Positions 33,626 to 46,645 of a DNA stretch of 64,000 nucleotides are shown here, in pieces. The DNA is from Desmodus rotundus. Taxonomy: Eukaryota > Chordata > Mammalia > Chiroptera > Phyllostomidae. The stretch covers positions 30,767,427-30,831,426 of the forward strand of contig NC_071397.1 of NCBI RefSeq assembly GCF_022682495.2, in the 5' to 3' direction. Every line of letters begins with the position of its first letter. Positions within the stretch are counted from its first letter, which is position 1. Both the position numbers and the translations under genes were made by a program. Under the pieces are notes generated by a model, which saw only the letters and a list, made by a program, of their open reading frames with translations, was not told where the DNA came from and did not search any database.

Positions 33626-34194
33626 TTATTCGACTTGCCCCACGATAAGAAAAAGTCTTTTATAGCACTTGTAGCTCAAATTCTCAGGTGTTGCTTTGCA
33701 TTATATTTTGTTTTCCCTTAGTTACAATGTTTCTAGGTATCATAAAAACATCCTTTCTAAATGAGCATATGCTAAGACAATAGCACATACAATATTGTCA
33801 TTACTTTTATCAAAAATTTACTAAACTCTTGCTCTGTCAGTCCAGATCAGATACAGTATAAAGCTGTAGTCTTCACCTGGTAGAAAGAGGCTAATGTTGG
33901 TTAGTCTTCCCTACACACAACCAGTAGCTTAGGTGAGAAATCCTGCTAGTCAGAAGCTGCCCTCTTATGGAGAAAGACTATGTGAATTTATTTTCACAGG
34001 AGTATCATTTAGTAGTTGTGCCTTAATATTCTGATGAGTTCCTACTAATGTTGTAGATGAAGAATTTTTTAAAACTCCAGATAAATAAGAGAAAAAAAAT
34101 TTGTTACTCCTAAACTCATCATCCACATATAACTAAGTCTTAAAATGTATATACAGTATATTTTATGTCAATCAATATTCTTGTACCATATTAT
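33626..34194. other. Unassigned sequence
   Basis: AT-rich, nothing recognised. Confidence 0.4.
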
Positions 34195-34400
34195 ATTTAA
34201 CATTTGGAAAGTATGTCACTGTATAGGTGTGTTATAATTCATTTCAATGTTTTTCATCATAAACACTTAAGTTGTCTCCAGTTTTCCCAAATGATCGACA
34301 ATGCTACATGAAACACCTTTGTGTCTCCTCTATAGGTTGCGTATTTTAATTTCCTTAATTGAGGTTAACATGATAGGTTTAGGGATTACAAATAAATAAC
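34195..34400 (-). repeat. Possible old L1 ORF2 fragment
   Basis: 'cttaagttgtctccagtttt', 'caatgctacatgaaacacct' and 'ttgtgtctcctctata' loosely follow antisense L1 (ORF2 C-terminus). Very diverged. Confidence 0.4.
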
Positions 34401-34474
34401 AATGTAATATAATCTATCCCAAAGAATGCTTCTAATAGAGCTGTCTCTTCCTTTCATACTATAAAGGTCCTTAG

Positions 34475-35111
34475 CAGGGGTCCCCAGCCCCCCTCTCCCT
34501 CCTTGGTGGACTCCCTCTGTGTTACCTCCTGAGCTCCACCTCCTGTGTCCCCACCCCCAACTAGGTCCATGGAAAAATTGTCTTCCTAGGTTTACAACAC
34601 TATACTTAATGAGGAAGCTAACCCTATCTTACTTCAAAAGAGACATTAATTTCTACACTTCTTACTGCGCTACAATGAGTAACTGGAACACACAAGTGTA
34701 GAAAAACAGTAGAGCAAACTTGAACAGATACTGATGTGAAACTTGTTTGTTTCGATCATGATATGCTTCCCAATATTAATTCAAAGCCAACTGAATCATA
34801 TGCTTATGTATAACTTCAGTTCTGATGGCATAAATGGAAATAGCAGTCCCCGAAGTGTAGGGCAGTAGCTAATGTTAGCTGTCTCCCAGAGCTTTCCGTG
34901 AAAACTGACTGCCAACACCTTCGTCTGCCTGTTAGCATTCTCGTGTGTAGAACTAACTAGAATCTTAACTTCCAGTCCTTTCGCAATCCTATACTCTACC
35001 GTTGAACTAAGCTTAAATAAAAGGCTTTACACGAACATTTTTTAAAAAAGAGAAAGAAAAGTTGTATTCCATGAAGCCGGTTCCTGGTGCCAAAATGGTT
35101 GGGGACTGCTG
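34475..35111 (+). mobile_element. hAT transposon with exact 8-bp target duplication, carrying a nested insert
   Basis: GTCCTTAG flanks both sides (34467-34474 and 35112-35119). Termini are CAGGGGTCCCCAGCC and GGTTGGGGACTGCTG, an imperfect hAT terminal inverted repeat. The native body is only about 150 bp (34475-34586 plus 35071-35111), with 'ggtccatggaaaaattgtct' and 'ccggttcctggtgccaaaat' matching an ancient mammal-wide non-autonomous hAT. The rest is a retroposed insert (next entry). No transposase. Confidence 0.85.
34587..35056 (+). pseudogene. 470-bp polyadenylated retrocopy of an unidentified transcript
   Basis: AAAAATTGTCTTCC (34573-34586) and AAAAGTTGTATTCC (35057-35070), 14 bp with two differences, frame the insert and interrupt an otherwise continuous hAT. 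The right end has the layout of a copied mRNA: AATAAA at 35016-35021, then about 22 bases, then an A-rich tail (aaaaaagagaaag). No long reading frame, no tRNA or 7SL-type promoter boxes, and no L1 3' end are seen. It is therefore most likely the 3'UTR end of a processed pseudogene truncated at its 5' side. The parent gene was not recognised. Confidence 0.65.
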
Positions 35112-35119
35112 GTCCTTAG

Positions 35120-36829
35120 CATTCAGAACAGAGACATATACTTAAAATGGTTCACAGGATTTCTCAGGTTTCTCCAAGTGGGTCTCATGTAACAGCTAAA
35201 GAAGGAAAATAGTATATTTGAAATTATGTTTCATATCCAATTCAGGTGTCTGAAGCTTGTTTTCAGGTGATTTTTAATTGTTAAAACTATTTCTGTTTGA
35301 GTGTTTTGAATATGGCTTCTTCTACTCACTAATCTCACAGCATGCTCTTTCAATCAAGTTTTTGAGGTTATCATTTTATATTTTACTCCAATACCATTTG
35401 GAGAAATTCTATGAACCTGTATTTGAGTATTGTACTCTGTTCTGCATGTTAAGAACCTTTATAATGTGAAAAGGAAAGGCAACTCCATTAGAAATTATCT
35501 TTGAGGTAGGCTATATTAGACTGTTATTTATGTGTCAACTATAAACACCGCAGGTTAACCTCAATTGAGGGGGAAATGCAGCACACAGAGGAAGCGCAAG
35601 AGTGTTTTATATAGCATCGTTAATCATTTGGAAAGTCTGGAGGTAACTCACTGTTCTGACGATCAGAAATCACCCACAAGTGAAATGCAGACGACACCTG
35701 AATTTAATATGGAAATGAATTTCAACTTTTCTACTTTGCTTCTTTAGCTTTTACACTACACCCACTTGGTACTAATTATAATTTTTGCCATGTTTCAATT
35801 TATCTCAGAATCTGTGGCGTGTAATGCCACAGTCGGAGAACACACGCACACGCAAGATCATCTTGCATCACTGATACTGGGAATGCAGATAAGAAATTCC
35901 TGAAAAGGCAAATTCCGCTCTGCCAAAGCAATCCCCCTGATAAAAGAAGAGAGAGAAAAGGAAGTAATAAAAAATAGAAGTGTGAATAGTTGTCATTTTT
36001 ATCTTTCTACCTTAGAATCTAGAAAAATTCAGTTAAAAGAAATTAAACTGTTGTCCCTTGATGTTCTGCGTGCGCTGTAAGACATTTGCAAACGGTTCCT
36101 GATGACCTGTGAGTGTGAATGAAATGTCAACATACAAATTAATCAAGGTTAAAATTGGGTGTAGTTGCACAGTGGAGGTTTATGTCTAAGTCATTCATTG
36201 TTTTTTATTATTTTTTTTAAGGATGTGTTCTGTTGAAAACGTTTGGCTTAACACTAAAATTCTGTCTGTTCCTTTAAAAACATTCAATTTAACAATGAAC
36301 TTGTCAAATATAACCTGACATTGCTTTTAGAAAATGGAAGGATATCATTAACTAGAATTTTTTCCCTTTTCTATCTGATTTACTACACCTCAATGCTATT
36401 TACTGATGTGATTATTTCTGCTAATTAAGCTTAACTAAAGGTGTAAATTTCATAAATCATAAATCAAATTGCAGTGAAAAAATTTCAAAATTTATATTAT
36501 AGTTTATATGTATATAGTTTATATGTATAGTTTATATTTTAAAAGGAAATATTAATTAAACATATGAAACAGAAGTAAAATAACCCTTAATATAATCAAA
36601 ACCCAATAACCTGTGTGTATATTTTGGTACATCACTCCAGATATGTACATATACTTTGCTTTTCCAGTTTTTTTCCAGATAACAACATGTAATTAACATT
36701 TAAATGTATTAGTAAATAATCTTTTACAGAAGCATTTACCACAAAATGTAGACTCTATTTCTAAGACATAATAATGCTGAAAAATAAATAGGGTTTGCAT
36801 TAAATAAGTCTAGAAAACTTTTCAACATT
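35120..36829. other. Unassigned unique sequence
   Basis: No gene. 36040-36200 is a repeat-free mixed-composition block, and a TAATTA homeodomain-type core lies at 36422-36427. Around 36496-36540 a 'gtttatatgtata' unit is repeated three times. Confidence 0.45.
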
Positions 36830-38075
36830 GCCAGAGTAATTCAGTGGTAAACAACAAATGGTTCTGAAACATTTGGATATTCATATGCAAATAAAAAATA
36901 ACTTAGATCTTTACCTCACACCATATACCAAACTTAACTTAAAATACATCATATACCTAAGAATAAGAGATACAAGTAGGAAAAATTAGAGTAAAACATA
37001 GGAAGAAATATTTGTACTTTTTATTAGGCAAAGAATTCTTTGAAAGGACACAAAAGCATAAAACAGAAAAACTTGATAAATGGGATTTTATCAAAATTAA
37101 CCTCTGTTCTTTGAAAGATGCTGTTAAGAAAATGAGTCCAAATCATAGACTTGGAGAGGAAAATGTAAAACACATTTCTAATAAAAGATGTGTACCGAGA
37201 ATAACTAAATTAAGAACATGACAAACTTCCCATAATGTATAAAGTATTTGAACAGACACTTTACCAAAGAAGAGAAACAAAAGTCAAAATCACATGAAAA
37301 GATGTGCAACACCTTTAGTTAGTAGGGAAATGCAGATCAAAACCAAAATTATGTACTGTCCACACACACTAGAATGGCTAAAATTAAAAAGACAGAGAAA
37401 TAACAAGTATGGACCAAGACTTGGTGCAACTGAAACTCCCCTGCATTGACGTTGGGGGTTTAACATGATAAGTCACTTTGGAAAGCAGTTTGGCAACTTC
37501 TCACCATGTGAAATACATATTTAATATATTACCTAGCAATCACATCCCTAGATATCTAACCTCGATGTCTAACCTGGCTATCTAAGAGAAATAAAAGCTC
37601 ATGTCCTCCCAAAGGCCTGGATGCTTATGTTCACGACAGCATTATTCCCACTAGTCCAGGTTTGGAAACAACTCAGCTGTCCAGCTGGAGGGAATAAGCA
37701 AAACCTGGTGTATCTCCACAGTGGACTACTACTCAGCAATTTTAAAAAATGCCTAGCAATACCCACAAAACTATGGATGAATCTTTCAAACATCATGCTA
37801 AGTAAAAGAAGCTACTGTCAGGTGACTGTGTTCTACAGATTTCCATTTACATGAAATTCTACAAAAAAGGCAAAAATGCTAAGATCAGAGAGAGTAGTAG
37901 TTGCCAAGGACCAGGAGAGAGGGAGGGGGTGGATTAACTGCGAAGGGACCTGAGGGTATTTGTAGAGGTCTTGATAATGTTCTGTGTCTTGATTGTTAAA
38001 TGCATCAAGCTGTACACTAAAAAATGATGAATTGTATTGTATTAAATCGAACTTCAATCAACTTGACTTATAGAA
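36830..38075 (+). mobile_element. Old L1 3' part (ORF2 C-terminal region and 3'UTR)
   Basis: Plus-strand L1 about 1.25 kb long. The frame 37012-37221 includes 'LGKEFFERTQKHKTEKLDKW' and 'DFIKINLC', the L1 ORF2 block before the C-terminus. Downstream come 'agaatggctaaaattaaaaa', the 'gcctggatgcttatgttcac' block, 'actactcagcaatttt' and the 3'UTR words 'aagctgtacactaaaaaatg' and 'taaatcgaacttcaatcaac'. Frameshifts throughout. 5'-truncated. Confidence 0.8.
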
Positions 38076-38439
38076 GAGAAAAAAAGACTGCAGAACTCTA
38101 GCTCCCTCTTGGAGATTTACAAAGCATATTCATATCTAAAAGCTCTAAAACAAAGAGAAATAATTTTTATTTAACTTTAACAGCCTGGCAAATCTAAAAT
38201 ATTTTATTTCTTGGATAAAATATGTTGTACCTTATTTAAAATGATTTCAGCATTTTTTGCAATTATAAAACAACTGAATATTATTTTATTAAAACAAAGT
38301 CAAATAAATTTGTAAAAGTTTAAATCTTTTGCTATATGTCGACATATCTCCAGAAAGGCTGCGACAACTTCATGTTTATGAGAATGACTATTCCAACAGC
38401 CTCGCAGGGTGTTTGTTGTATGTTGTTTAAATCTTTTTC
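38076..38439. other. Unassigned AT-rich sequence
   Basis: Nothing recognised. Confidence 0.4.
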
Positions 38440-38720
38440 AACTTTATAGGTAAAGAGTGTTATTTTTTTAGTTTGCATTTTTCGCTGCTAACAAATATGG
38501 GTATTTTCCAGAAGTTGATCGGTCATTTACAATATTTCTGTCTTTAATTTTCCATATACATTCTTTGTTCTACCCCTCTCCACACTTAGGTCCTTGCATT
38601 ATTTATTAACATTTAAGAACTCTTTAAATTAAAAATCCTGTAATTTAATATATTGTTTTTCAATTTCAAATTTTATATTTTATGTTTTATGTTTGGATAA
38701 TAGAAATTTTCCTTTATTGT
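38440..38720 (-). repeat. Possible old L1 fragment
   Basis: 'tagtttgcatttttcgctgc', 'gggtattttccagaagttga' and 'aagaactctttaaatt' loosely follow antisense L1 ORF2. Weak. Confidence 0.35.
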
Positions 38721-40739
38721 GTATGTCCTTGGAATCATTTTAAAGATATTATTTTCTTTGTAAAAAAAAATACCGCTGCTAACGTGGATGCAAAATAAAG
38801 TATTTTGGTTCACATGAACTGGGTTAATAATTGGGCCAATAGTGTCTGCTAAGTGGTCATATGACTCTTAGGAATCCTCAAGAACCTGTTGATCCCAGAG
38901 ACCAGCCTGGGTGGGTTATCACCCTGAGTTTCAGGTTCTGTATTTACCTGACCATCAGGGATGTTTGGCAAGTTCTGTCTGATGCTATTCTCATCATCTC
39001 TGAGTGTGTGAAACAGGGAATGGGTTGAAAAATGGGATAGGTTGGAGGTTTTATTGTTGGAGGAGGGTGTTGACATGGAAGAAAATTGACCCTGTTTAGA
39101 CACTGTGGTCAATAGTTCTGGAACAGTTTGAAATTAAAGAGAAGGATGGCAGATGAACTAGAATTCCTGAGAATGATGCAGGGACCCCATCCACATGTAT
39201 TGAGAGGTTAGGCCTGATTAGAAGGAAATAATTAATTACTGAGACTAGAAGAAAGGATGGGAACAGGGATAGAATATTTACAAACAAGATGAAATACTGT
39301 GCGGTGAATCCTACCCCAATGGGCACTATTATTTTGCTTTATTATTATTATTTATTATTTTTAGCAACATCATTTGCTATAAATTGGATTATGAAGACAG
39401 GTGGCAAGTGAATGCTTTTGAAAACTCATACTGAGAACTGAAATTTCAGATTTTATTTTTGCAAACATGGAATTCTGGGGGAACATATTTTACTTTTGTA
39501 GAATATTTACTTTGAATATTTATTTCAGGTTAATGAATCATACAAAATAGATATTTTGGATCATTTCAACAATTTCTGCTATGACATTTGTACTTCCTTG
39601 TTTTTGAATTTAAGCTCTACTTTTCCACTATCCTCCTTGAATCTTTGCATTGAATAGATATTTTTTTAAAACTAGTTCAGATAGAGGAAATAAATTTTAA
39701 AGTCATATGACTCAGGAAGTAAATACTGTTTATTACATAAATTACTCAAATAATGCTTATTATAGAAAGATTATGCTATGTAGTTACCAATAAAAGCTGT
39801 TTTTTGCATAGCCTTGACTGAAGTGCTTTGTAACATGAAGTGACCCGTGTAAAGAAGCAGCGGATATTTTCTGAAGCAGTCCCAGGTTTCCAGTTTTAGA
39901 TGCCTATTGCTTTTTTGTGCCACCCTGCGCACTGCGGAGACTGATTTTCCGTTTGTGCTCCCCGTTGCCGTTTTGAGCCTCTTTGAATAAGCTCATCAGA
40001 CATAACGACTTACTAGGGCTTTATTTCCGAGAAGCAGCATCGTGACACAACAATTCCAAATTAGATCTAAATGCAATCCATGGAATTTTCAGTTTTACAG
40101 TTTCTTTGAAGGCCTGGTAAATACTACAGAGGAGGGATTCTCTGATGGAGTAATTCTAGAAATGACGGCCACATAAGACATTTCTGGGGTACATTATTTT
40201 AATTTCTATGGACCAGGCTTAAATATTTTGTTAATTGCCTGAATTAAACACCTTGCAACCACAAATTTAAACAAGTGAACGTAACCTACGAAAGACAGGA
40301 AGCTAATGAAACCACAACAAGAGTTTTCAGAAAGTTTACCTGTCCGGTCTGTAAGCTTTGGGGGCTCGTCCACAGCTGCTCTGACCTCGCTGACGATGTA
40401 GAAAGGAGTCATCAGAGGAGATACAAACTCCATCCAAATTCTCTTTCTATAAAATTTATACTAGACCTCTAAAAGGAACAAGTTAGTATTTATTATATTG
40501 TTGCCACCTAATGAGGTGGCTTTTAACATCATCTTCCTAATATGAAACTGCTTGTTAATTCTGTGTACTTTATGTGGTCTGTGAATGAAAAATCCATTTG
40601 GGTACTGTTTGGAACTATGAGCCAAAGTCTTTGGGTTTATTGGGCATGTAATTTTGATTTTCTTCTTATTTCAATTAATCCAGGTATCAAGCAAGTAATG
40701 GTACATTCACACCCATTACTATGACTAGCACAACTTAAT
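38721..40739. other. Unassigned unique sequence
   Basis: No gene or clear repeat in about 2 kb. (TTATTA)n patch at 39336-39360. 39960-40140 and 40215-40330 are repeat-free and relatively complex. Confidence 0.45.
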
Positions 40740-41190
40740 CATTCCACAATTCTTCTGGGGGTTTGGAGAAAGCAAAACTTCTTCCCATATAGAGCTTACA
40801 TTGTATTGTGGAGAGAGAGAAAATACATAAGCAAATCATACATTATATTAGAAAATGATACATGGAGAGAAAATAAAAAAACAGTGGAATCAGAAGTCTC
40901 ATGGGGGAGGACGTACCTGTATATTCAATGGATGGTGGGGGTAAGCGTTAATGAGGGTGACATTTGAGTAAGTACTTGAAAGAAATGTGAGAGTTAGCCA
41001 AACATATGTGTGTTTGTATGCAGGAGAAGGTTTGAGGCAGGTAGAAGAGCAGGTGAAAATTCCCAAGGCCAGGGTATTCCCAGTGAGTTCTAAGAACAGC
41101 AGGGGCCAACGTGGCTGGAGAGGAGGAAGTGAGGAGAGTGGAAATGAGGCAAGAATGCTAATGGACTTTGTAGCTATACTTCTAAACCAC
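40740..41190 (-). repeat. L2 LINE 3' region
   Basis: 'atagagcttacattgtattg', 'gagggtgacatttgagtaag', 'gaggcaggtagaagagcagg', 'tcccaaggccagggtattcc' and 'ggggccaacgtggctggaga' are the antisense L2 order. Non-coding. Confidence 0.75.
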
Positions 41191-44100
41191 TGATGTGAAA
41201 GACTATAATGCAAACTCCGGAAGTGGTAATTGAATTGTGCATTAATATATTGTAATTTATTTGTCAAATTAGAGTTTTGCTTTCTTTCATGGGAAAGATG
41301 ACCTGATTTTCAGCAGTAAAATTGGAATGTCGAAAGTATAAGCATATATTTTAACGAAGAAGAAGAGAGACATTACACTATAAAAATGTGAAATTGCTTA
41401 GAAAACATGGTTGTATCTCAATCTGAATTTTTACCATTTATATTTGTTACAGTGACTTTAACTTACTGTAGTTATACTCATCCTCGTCAGCTTGAGTTCT
41501 TTTAATCCCTTGCCCAGTACCTCAGAGTGAAATTCAGTTCTTGAAAGCAGAACTGACCCATATGTTTTAGTGCAAGGTAACCAGTAAGTGTACTGTGAAG
41601 ATCCTAGAGTGGCAGCTGTATATAAAGGAAGGGCGGTTCTGACAGGCACAGTTTGATTCTTGGTTGTGGTTCCAAGTGTGCGTGTCTGTGTGTGTATTTT
41701 CAATATAGTTACCTGAAAGAGAACTATCAGAACTACTTCAGTTCTGCCTCCTTTTACAAAAGAATGATAGTCTTCATTATTAGTTACCCTGTATAATTTC
41801 ACAGTGGGCCTCCTTTGACAGCCATGGTCCCCACTGAGATATTATTCATGGTACTTGGGGTCAATTCTTTTTTCTGTGTTCTGAGCTCTTAATTGTTTAT
41901 GGCTTCTACTTGGCTGAAAGGGTCTTGAGAGAACGTGATGAAGCCACCTCAAATCTCAAAAATAGAAACTTAACTTTTCTGTTTTAGAATATTTTGTCTT
42001 CAAATACTATTTTTCAGAGTCAGTTTTGAGGCCCTAAAAAATCAGGAGTAAATGCAACAAGTCAAGCTGAGAACAGAAATGGATTTGTATTATGGTACCA
42101 ATGGCAGGAATTCTAGAAACTAGGAAGATTGGGAGGAGAAATGGTATTTTAAGCTGTGGATTATAGTCCTCTTATTTAAAACATGTTTTTAAAAAATTAA
42201 GGCTATCTTCTGAAATCTTTTAATATTCTTTTACAATAAGGTAAAATTCAGAGTTAATCTTATAAAAAATAGTGAGCTTCAAGGAGAAAGTTATATAAAT
42301 TCTATATGTCTGAAATATCACTATTATGTTACTTAAATGAAATTACAGTCATTTTTTGGGAGGATAGTGCTTGGATCAAAGGGATTCCCAAGAACAGAAG
42401 GACTTACCTCTGCTGGCCTTGAATGTAACCTGAATTCCCTCAGGCCTTGTCTTATGATCCTCTGTGGTTAGGGAAGGTGGGTCAGTAAGCTTTTGTCTCT
42501 CACCTTTTGGTTAAAATAGCACATTTGTCAAGACACCTGAAATCTGTGGTGATCTATCCACAGTAGTGAAATACATGCACGTGTACACGCACGTTCTTAG
42601 GTAAGGCAGTGCTTTTATGTAGCCAAGGTGGACATGGCACACAAAAAGCACCAACACTACCTGTACTTACCATATTACAGCAAGAGCTATTTTGGCTCAC
42701 GGTCTAAGAGTCTAACCTTCCACCAGTGGTTCAGAGGTTCTTGCAATGAAACATTCAAAAATAACCAGCTCTGTTGGTGTCGGAGTGCTTTCTGTCCTCC
42801 CAGGACCCTGCCCGGGCTGGGGCTTAGCCAGCACAACCTGACTGTTTCTGCCCAAGGTCATAGCGTTCTCCTGAGCCCTGAGCTTGACAACATATTCTCC
42901 TTTAGTGCCCACAATGAAATATTTCATCAACAGCCTGCTGGGACATGGGATTAAATACATAAATGTTAACAAAAGGGGCCATTATCACATCAAGCTATTT
43001 TCTTACCTTGAAACTTTAATCATGAGAAATAGGTTGAAAATAGAGAGTAAATTCATTACTCAGGCCTTAGATTAAGCTACTAGAATTCTTAGTGGAATTA
43101 AAATACACGAGGGAGGAGCTGACAGCAGTCTGTATAAACCGATCCATGTGTTGGCTTTTACCCTGTGACCCACTGTCCCTGCCCTGCCCTAGTAGCAGAC
43201 CTGATCCAGGGAAGGAAGGGAAGGAAGGCAGGGCTACAGACAAACATTGGGCAAAGAAGGGGCATAGGACCTTGGGGAGCAGGTGGAGCTCAGCTGCTGT
43301 AGAAGACGGAGGGTGTGGCTGGAAGTGGGGCTACCTTGGGATTGAGTTCAGAGTAGACCAGTGATGCACTAAGATTGAAGAGGAAGCAGCGCCAGAGAAC
43401 ACGATAGTGGTGAGGGTCGAGGGCAAGGGCAGGAGATGGAACGGCAAGATAAACCACAGAGGAAGAAAGGGATCAACCTCAGTCACCACTCCTGACAGTT
43501 TGGCAATGAAGACAGAGTATGAAAACTTTTTATTATAGAACAATCCACACAGGTTGTGATATCTAATCGTAGTGTTTACAATCTAGTTCGTCTAATTGTA
43601 GTTATAAAGCCAAGTTCACCAGCAGTAAGACAATGGACATTCTAATAATGTTTAATGGAGAATCAAGAAGTCAGAAAGTGGAGGGATGAGTGTCGCTGCA
43701 CAACTTGAGCAACAAAATACAGTCCCCCAAATTGCTCAGATCTCTAATACTGAGATACTAGGAAAGGTCAGCAAGCAACAGAAGACCTTGGATATAATTT
43801 TTGCTCTGTAGACACATGGCCTTTGTTATTCTAATATTTTGATGTTTTTTCTAGAGAAAGTACTTATTTAATGTTATAAATATAAACTTAAACTCCTTAC
43901 ATAAATAATTATTACCATGTGACGATTACTTTGCTTATTTGAGCCGACGTACATATTTCAGTGTAAAATTGAAAACTCTATGCTGAAAGTGTGGTCAGAG
44001 CAATTAAAGAGAAGCCAAAGGCTGCAGTTCTCAAAACCCAGAGCATCACGAAGGGTGGAAAAAAATTAATTTGTTAAGAGGCCTGTGGGTTAAATAGTGA

Positions 44101-45284
44101 TAAAGAGTTGATAAAATCCCCGTGGCCCTGCTGTGGGACAGATCCTGAGTGCAGTTTGGTGCGGTATGACTCAACTGTATCACAGATTGCAATTTCTGTA
44201 TTTTTTTAAAAAACTATTTTGACTGAGAAGACGCAACTCATGAGAAGTAGCCATCAAATTATTTTTCTATTTTCAGTAAAAATTGCCTCCTTCAGGCTCA
44301 ACAAGGTTCTCTCTTTCCTGCTGTGAGCCCATCTCTCTTAAGGCCATCTTGGTCCAGTTCTGTCACTTTTCAGACACTTTTTACTTAATAAGAATAAACA
44401 GGTGTTAGGAGTGAGGTAATCCACCCTCTGTAATATTTCAATCTCACACTGAACTACAAGTTTCTTCCTTCCACACCTCGCTCTCCCTGTCTCCTCGGTA
44501 ACGGGCGTGCGTGGCCCGAACCTGCAGTGCGTGGTGTGGACCTTAGGGCCTAAGACACAGTCTTTTCTCACACACTTGACTCTTTTCTGCTCTTGCCTTG
44601 TGGGGCTGGGGTTTGGAGGTAAGCGAAGGAAAAGACAGTCCTCAAGTGGCATTTATGATTTGCCCGACCTCCCTCAGTACGTCCTCACCGTGTCTCTGAC
44701 TAGCCTTGGTTTTCCTCTCTGGGATAGCTGTCTGAATACCAGACTTGTCACCGGTTTTTGTGGTGAGCTTTTAGGAGATTCTAAGGGAATCTGCATAGCG
44801 CCGTGTTCCAGTGTGGGACGTCTAAGAAGGCTCTATTTATCCTGCTTCTAGCTACCTATCCTCGCCAAACAGTGGGCATGCAGTGTGTCAGCACTTTCTA
44901 CTGCCTCTTATTCTAGCCCCGATGACATCAGGTCCTCTTTTGAGGCAAGAGGCCATTGCTAGTCCCCAGCTTGCTGATCTTGTAGAAGGGGAATGTGAAG
45001 AGAGGGGAGGGTGAAAAGAAAGCCGCCACCTGTCAGTTCAATAATTCCTCCCAAAGTAGCCTCTTTTCTTGCTCCCAGGCCTCTTCACGACTTCACTCTG
45101 AGAAAGGCTAGATGCTGGTTTAACTTCTTTTATCTTTGAGAGTATGAAGAACAGGACCTGCTTTCAACTTGACCCTGGGGATTTTAGTTTCTTTTCTCAA
45201 CCAGGCAGCATCTTTTCAGTAATCTCACTCCATTTTGTAAGGGGTGGGGAGAGAAGAAAGGACTTTGCACCATCCTTATAGTAA
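41191..45284. other. Unassigned sequence
   Basis: About 4 kb without a recognised gene. 43090-43330 is GC-richer with ggaagg repeats. Open frames up to 114 codons (41458-41802 minus, 42628-42954 plus, 44507-44851 plus) have no domain, start context or splice pattern that I can support. A possible L2-like trace at 45060-45180. Confidence 0.45.
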
Positions 45285-45480
45285 TATTGAAAGTTTATTA
45301 TGTGTTTGGGGGTACTATACCAACTCACTTGAAATGGAGGCCCAGAAAAGTTAAGTATCTTGTCCGAGATCATACAGCTAGCAAGAGGCAGAGCAGCATT
45401 TACACTTGGGCTGTCTGGCGACAGGGGCTGTGTTCCAACCACTGCCTCTACAGGCTTGTAAGATGTGATATCACGGTTTG
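45285..45480 (-). repeat. MIR SINE
   Basis: 'aatggaggcccagaaaagtt', 'aagtatcttgtccgagatca', 'tacagctagcaagaggcaga' and 'ttccaaccactgcctctaca' give the antisense MIR core. This explains the open minus frame across 45197-45571. Confidence 0.85.
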
Positions 45481-46467
45481 TGGGTGGTGGAGGTAGGATC
45501 CTGGGCCAGCTGGCCATGGACCTTAGAAGGCAGGCTGGGACCCTCCTCTTACAGTGAGGAGTTCGAGTCACAGCTCTGTGAAGCTTCGCTAAAGCGTGGT
45601 GTTAGCTGCAGGACAGTGTCACTCACCCAGCCCAGAGATGGTAAGACCCAGTGCATTCAAATGTGCTTTTTGTCCAAATAAAAAACTTATTGAACAAATT
45701 ATGGTTATTTTAGTGCACACTACTTTGATAGTCTAATTAACATTTTATTTTACAAGTATTGTATAATTCAGTGGCCATTTAACTTTATCTTTTCATCTAA
45801 TGTACCCCAAGGTAATCAACAGTAGATTTATTAGATGACCAAAGAAGTTGTAAAAAATGTTGCTGAGAGATTAGTGGTAGATGCAAGCAAGAGGCAAACA
45901 GATGAATAATTTCGCACACTTCATGATGTATCATGCATTGCTAAAACTTCACAATCTATAGCCACTCTCCTAGAATTCTATACTATTTCTTGACAAGACA
46001 GTGGTGTACATAGCTGAGTTTCAAGAGGTTAAAACTGTGTTGAACTGCTCTCCAACTCAGCTGTGTTGTTTCAAATGAAATGTTGGTCTGTCTCACTGAG
46101 ATGAGAGCGTGATTCTTACAGTATCCCAGCCCTCCAGAGCTGGTCCTTCCGGTGGGCTGCCAGTTAGAGGCCTGCTGCCTCAGTAGCACATGTGAGTAGC
46201 ATGTTCTCCATTATAAGTCAGAGAGCCCAATCCGGGTTGTTTAAGACCTGCGGGAGTACCTTGCAGAGTTCCAGGGAGAAGGCTGAGGAATGACCAGAAG
46301 AAGAGAAATAGTGACTGGTCCCCGAGGGAAGGATGGAAACTTCCACTTCTAGCCTATTGTCTTTGTAGACCTACTTACTTTGCTGGCCAGTCATGGATTT
46401 CCTGCCTTCACCTCCTTTTCATTTGTTAAAATTAGAAAATATTTACGATTTAGATTATCTAGAGGGT
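45481..46467. other. Unassigned sequence
   Basis: No recognised repeat or gene. Confidence 0.4.
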
Positions 46468-46645
46468 AAGCATGGTGTACTATAAAGCTGAAATCTGACT
46501 GACCTAGATTTTATAGCTCAGTTTTGCCACTTGCTGGTTATACCATTTTGCATGAATCATTTAACCTCAGTTTCCTCATGTAATAAGCAATTTATTGGGT
46601 TTCAGGGAGAACTGAATAAGATTCTTTATATAGAGCATCTGTAGT
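46468..46645 (+). repeat. MIR SINE
   Basis: 'gtaagcatggtgtactataa', 'gacctagattttatagctca', 'gttttgccacttgctggtta' and 'ttaacctcagtttcctcatg' are the plus-strand MIR order from its tRNA-related head to its core. Confidence 0.85.

Noticed and set aside
34587..35056. Mitochondrial insertion (NUMT) as the origin of the hAT insert
   Set aside because: The polyadenylation signal, A-rich tail and 14-bp duplication fit L1-mediated copying of an RNA better. No mitochondrial gene was recognised.
44338..44851. Overlapping open frames of 104 and 114 codons on opposite strands
   Set aside because: No domain, no splice-site pattern and no codon bias supporting an exon.
45197..45571. Longest minus-strand open frame in its area (124 codons)
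   Set aside because: It overlaps a clear antisense MIR (45285-45480) and shows no protein-family features.
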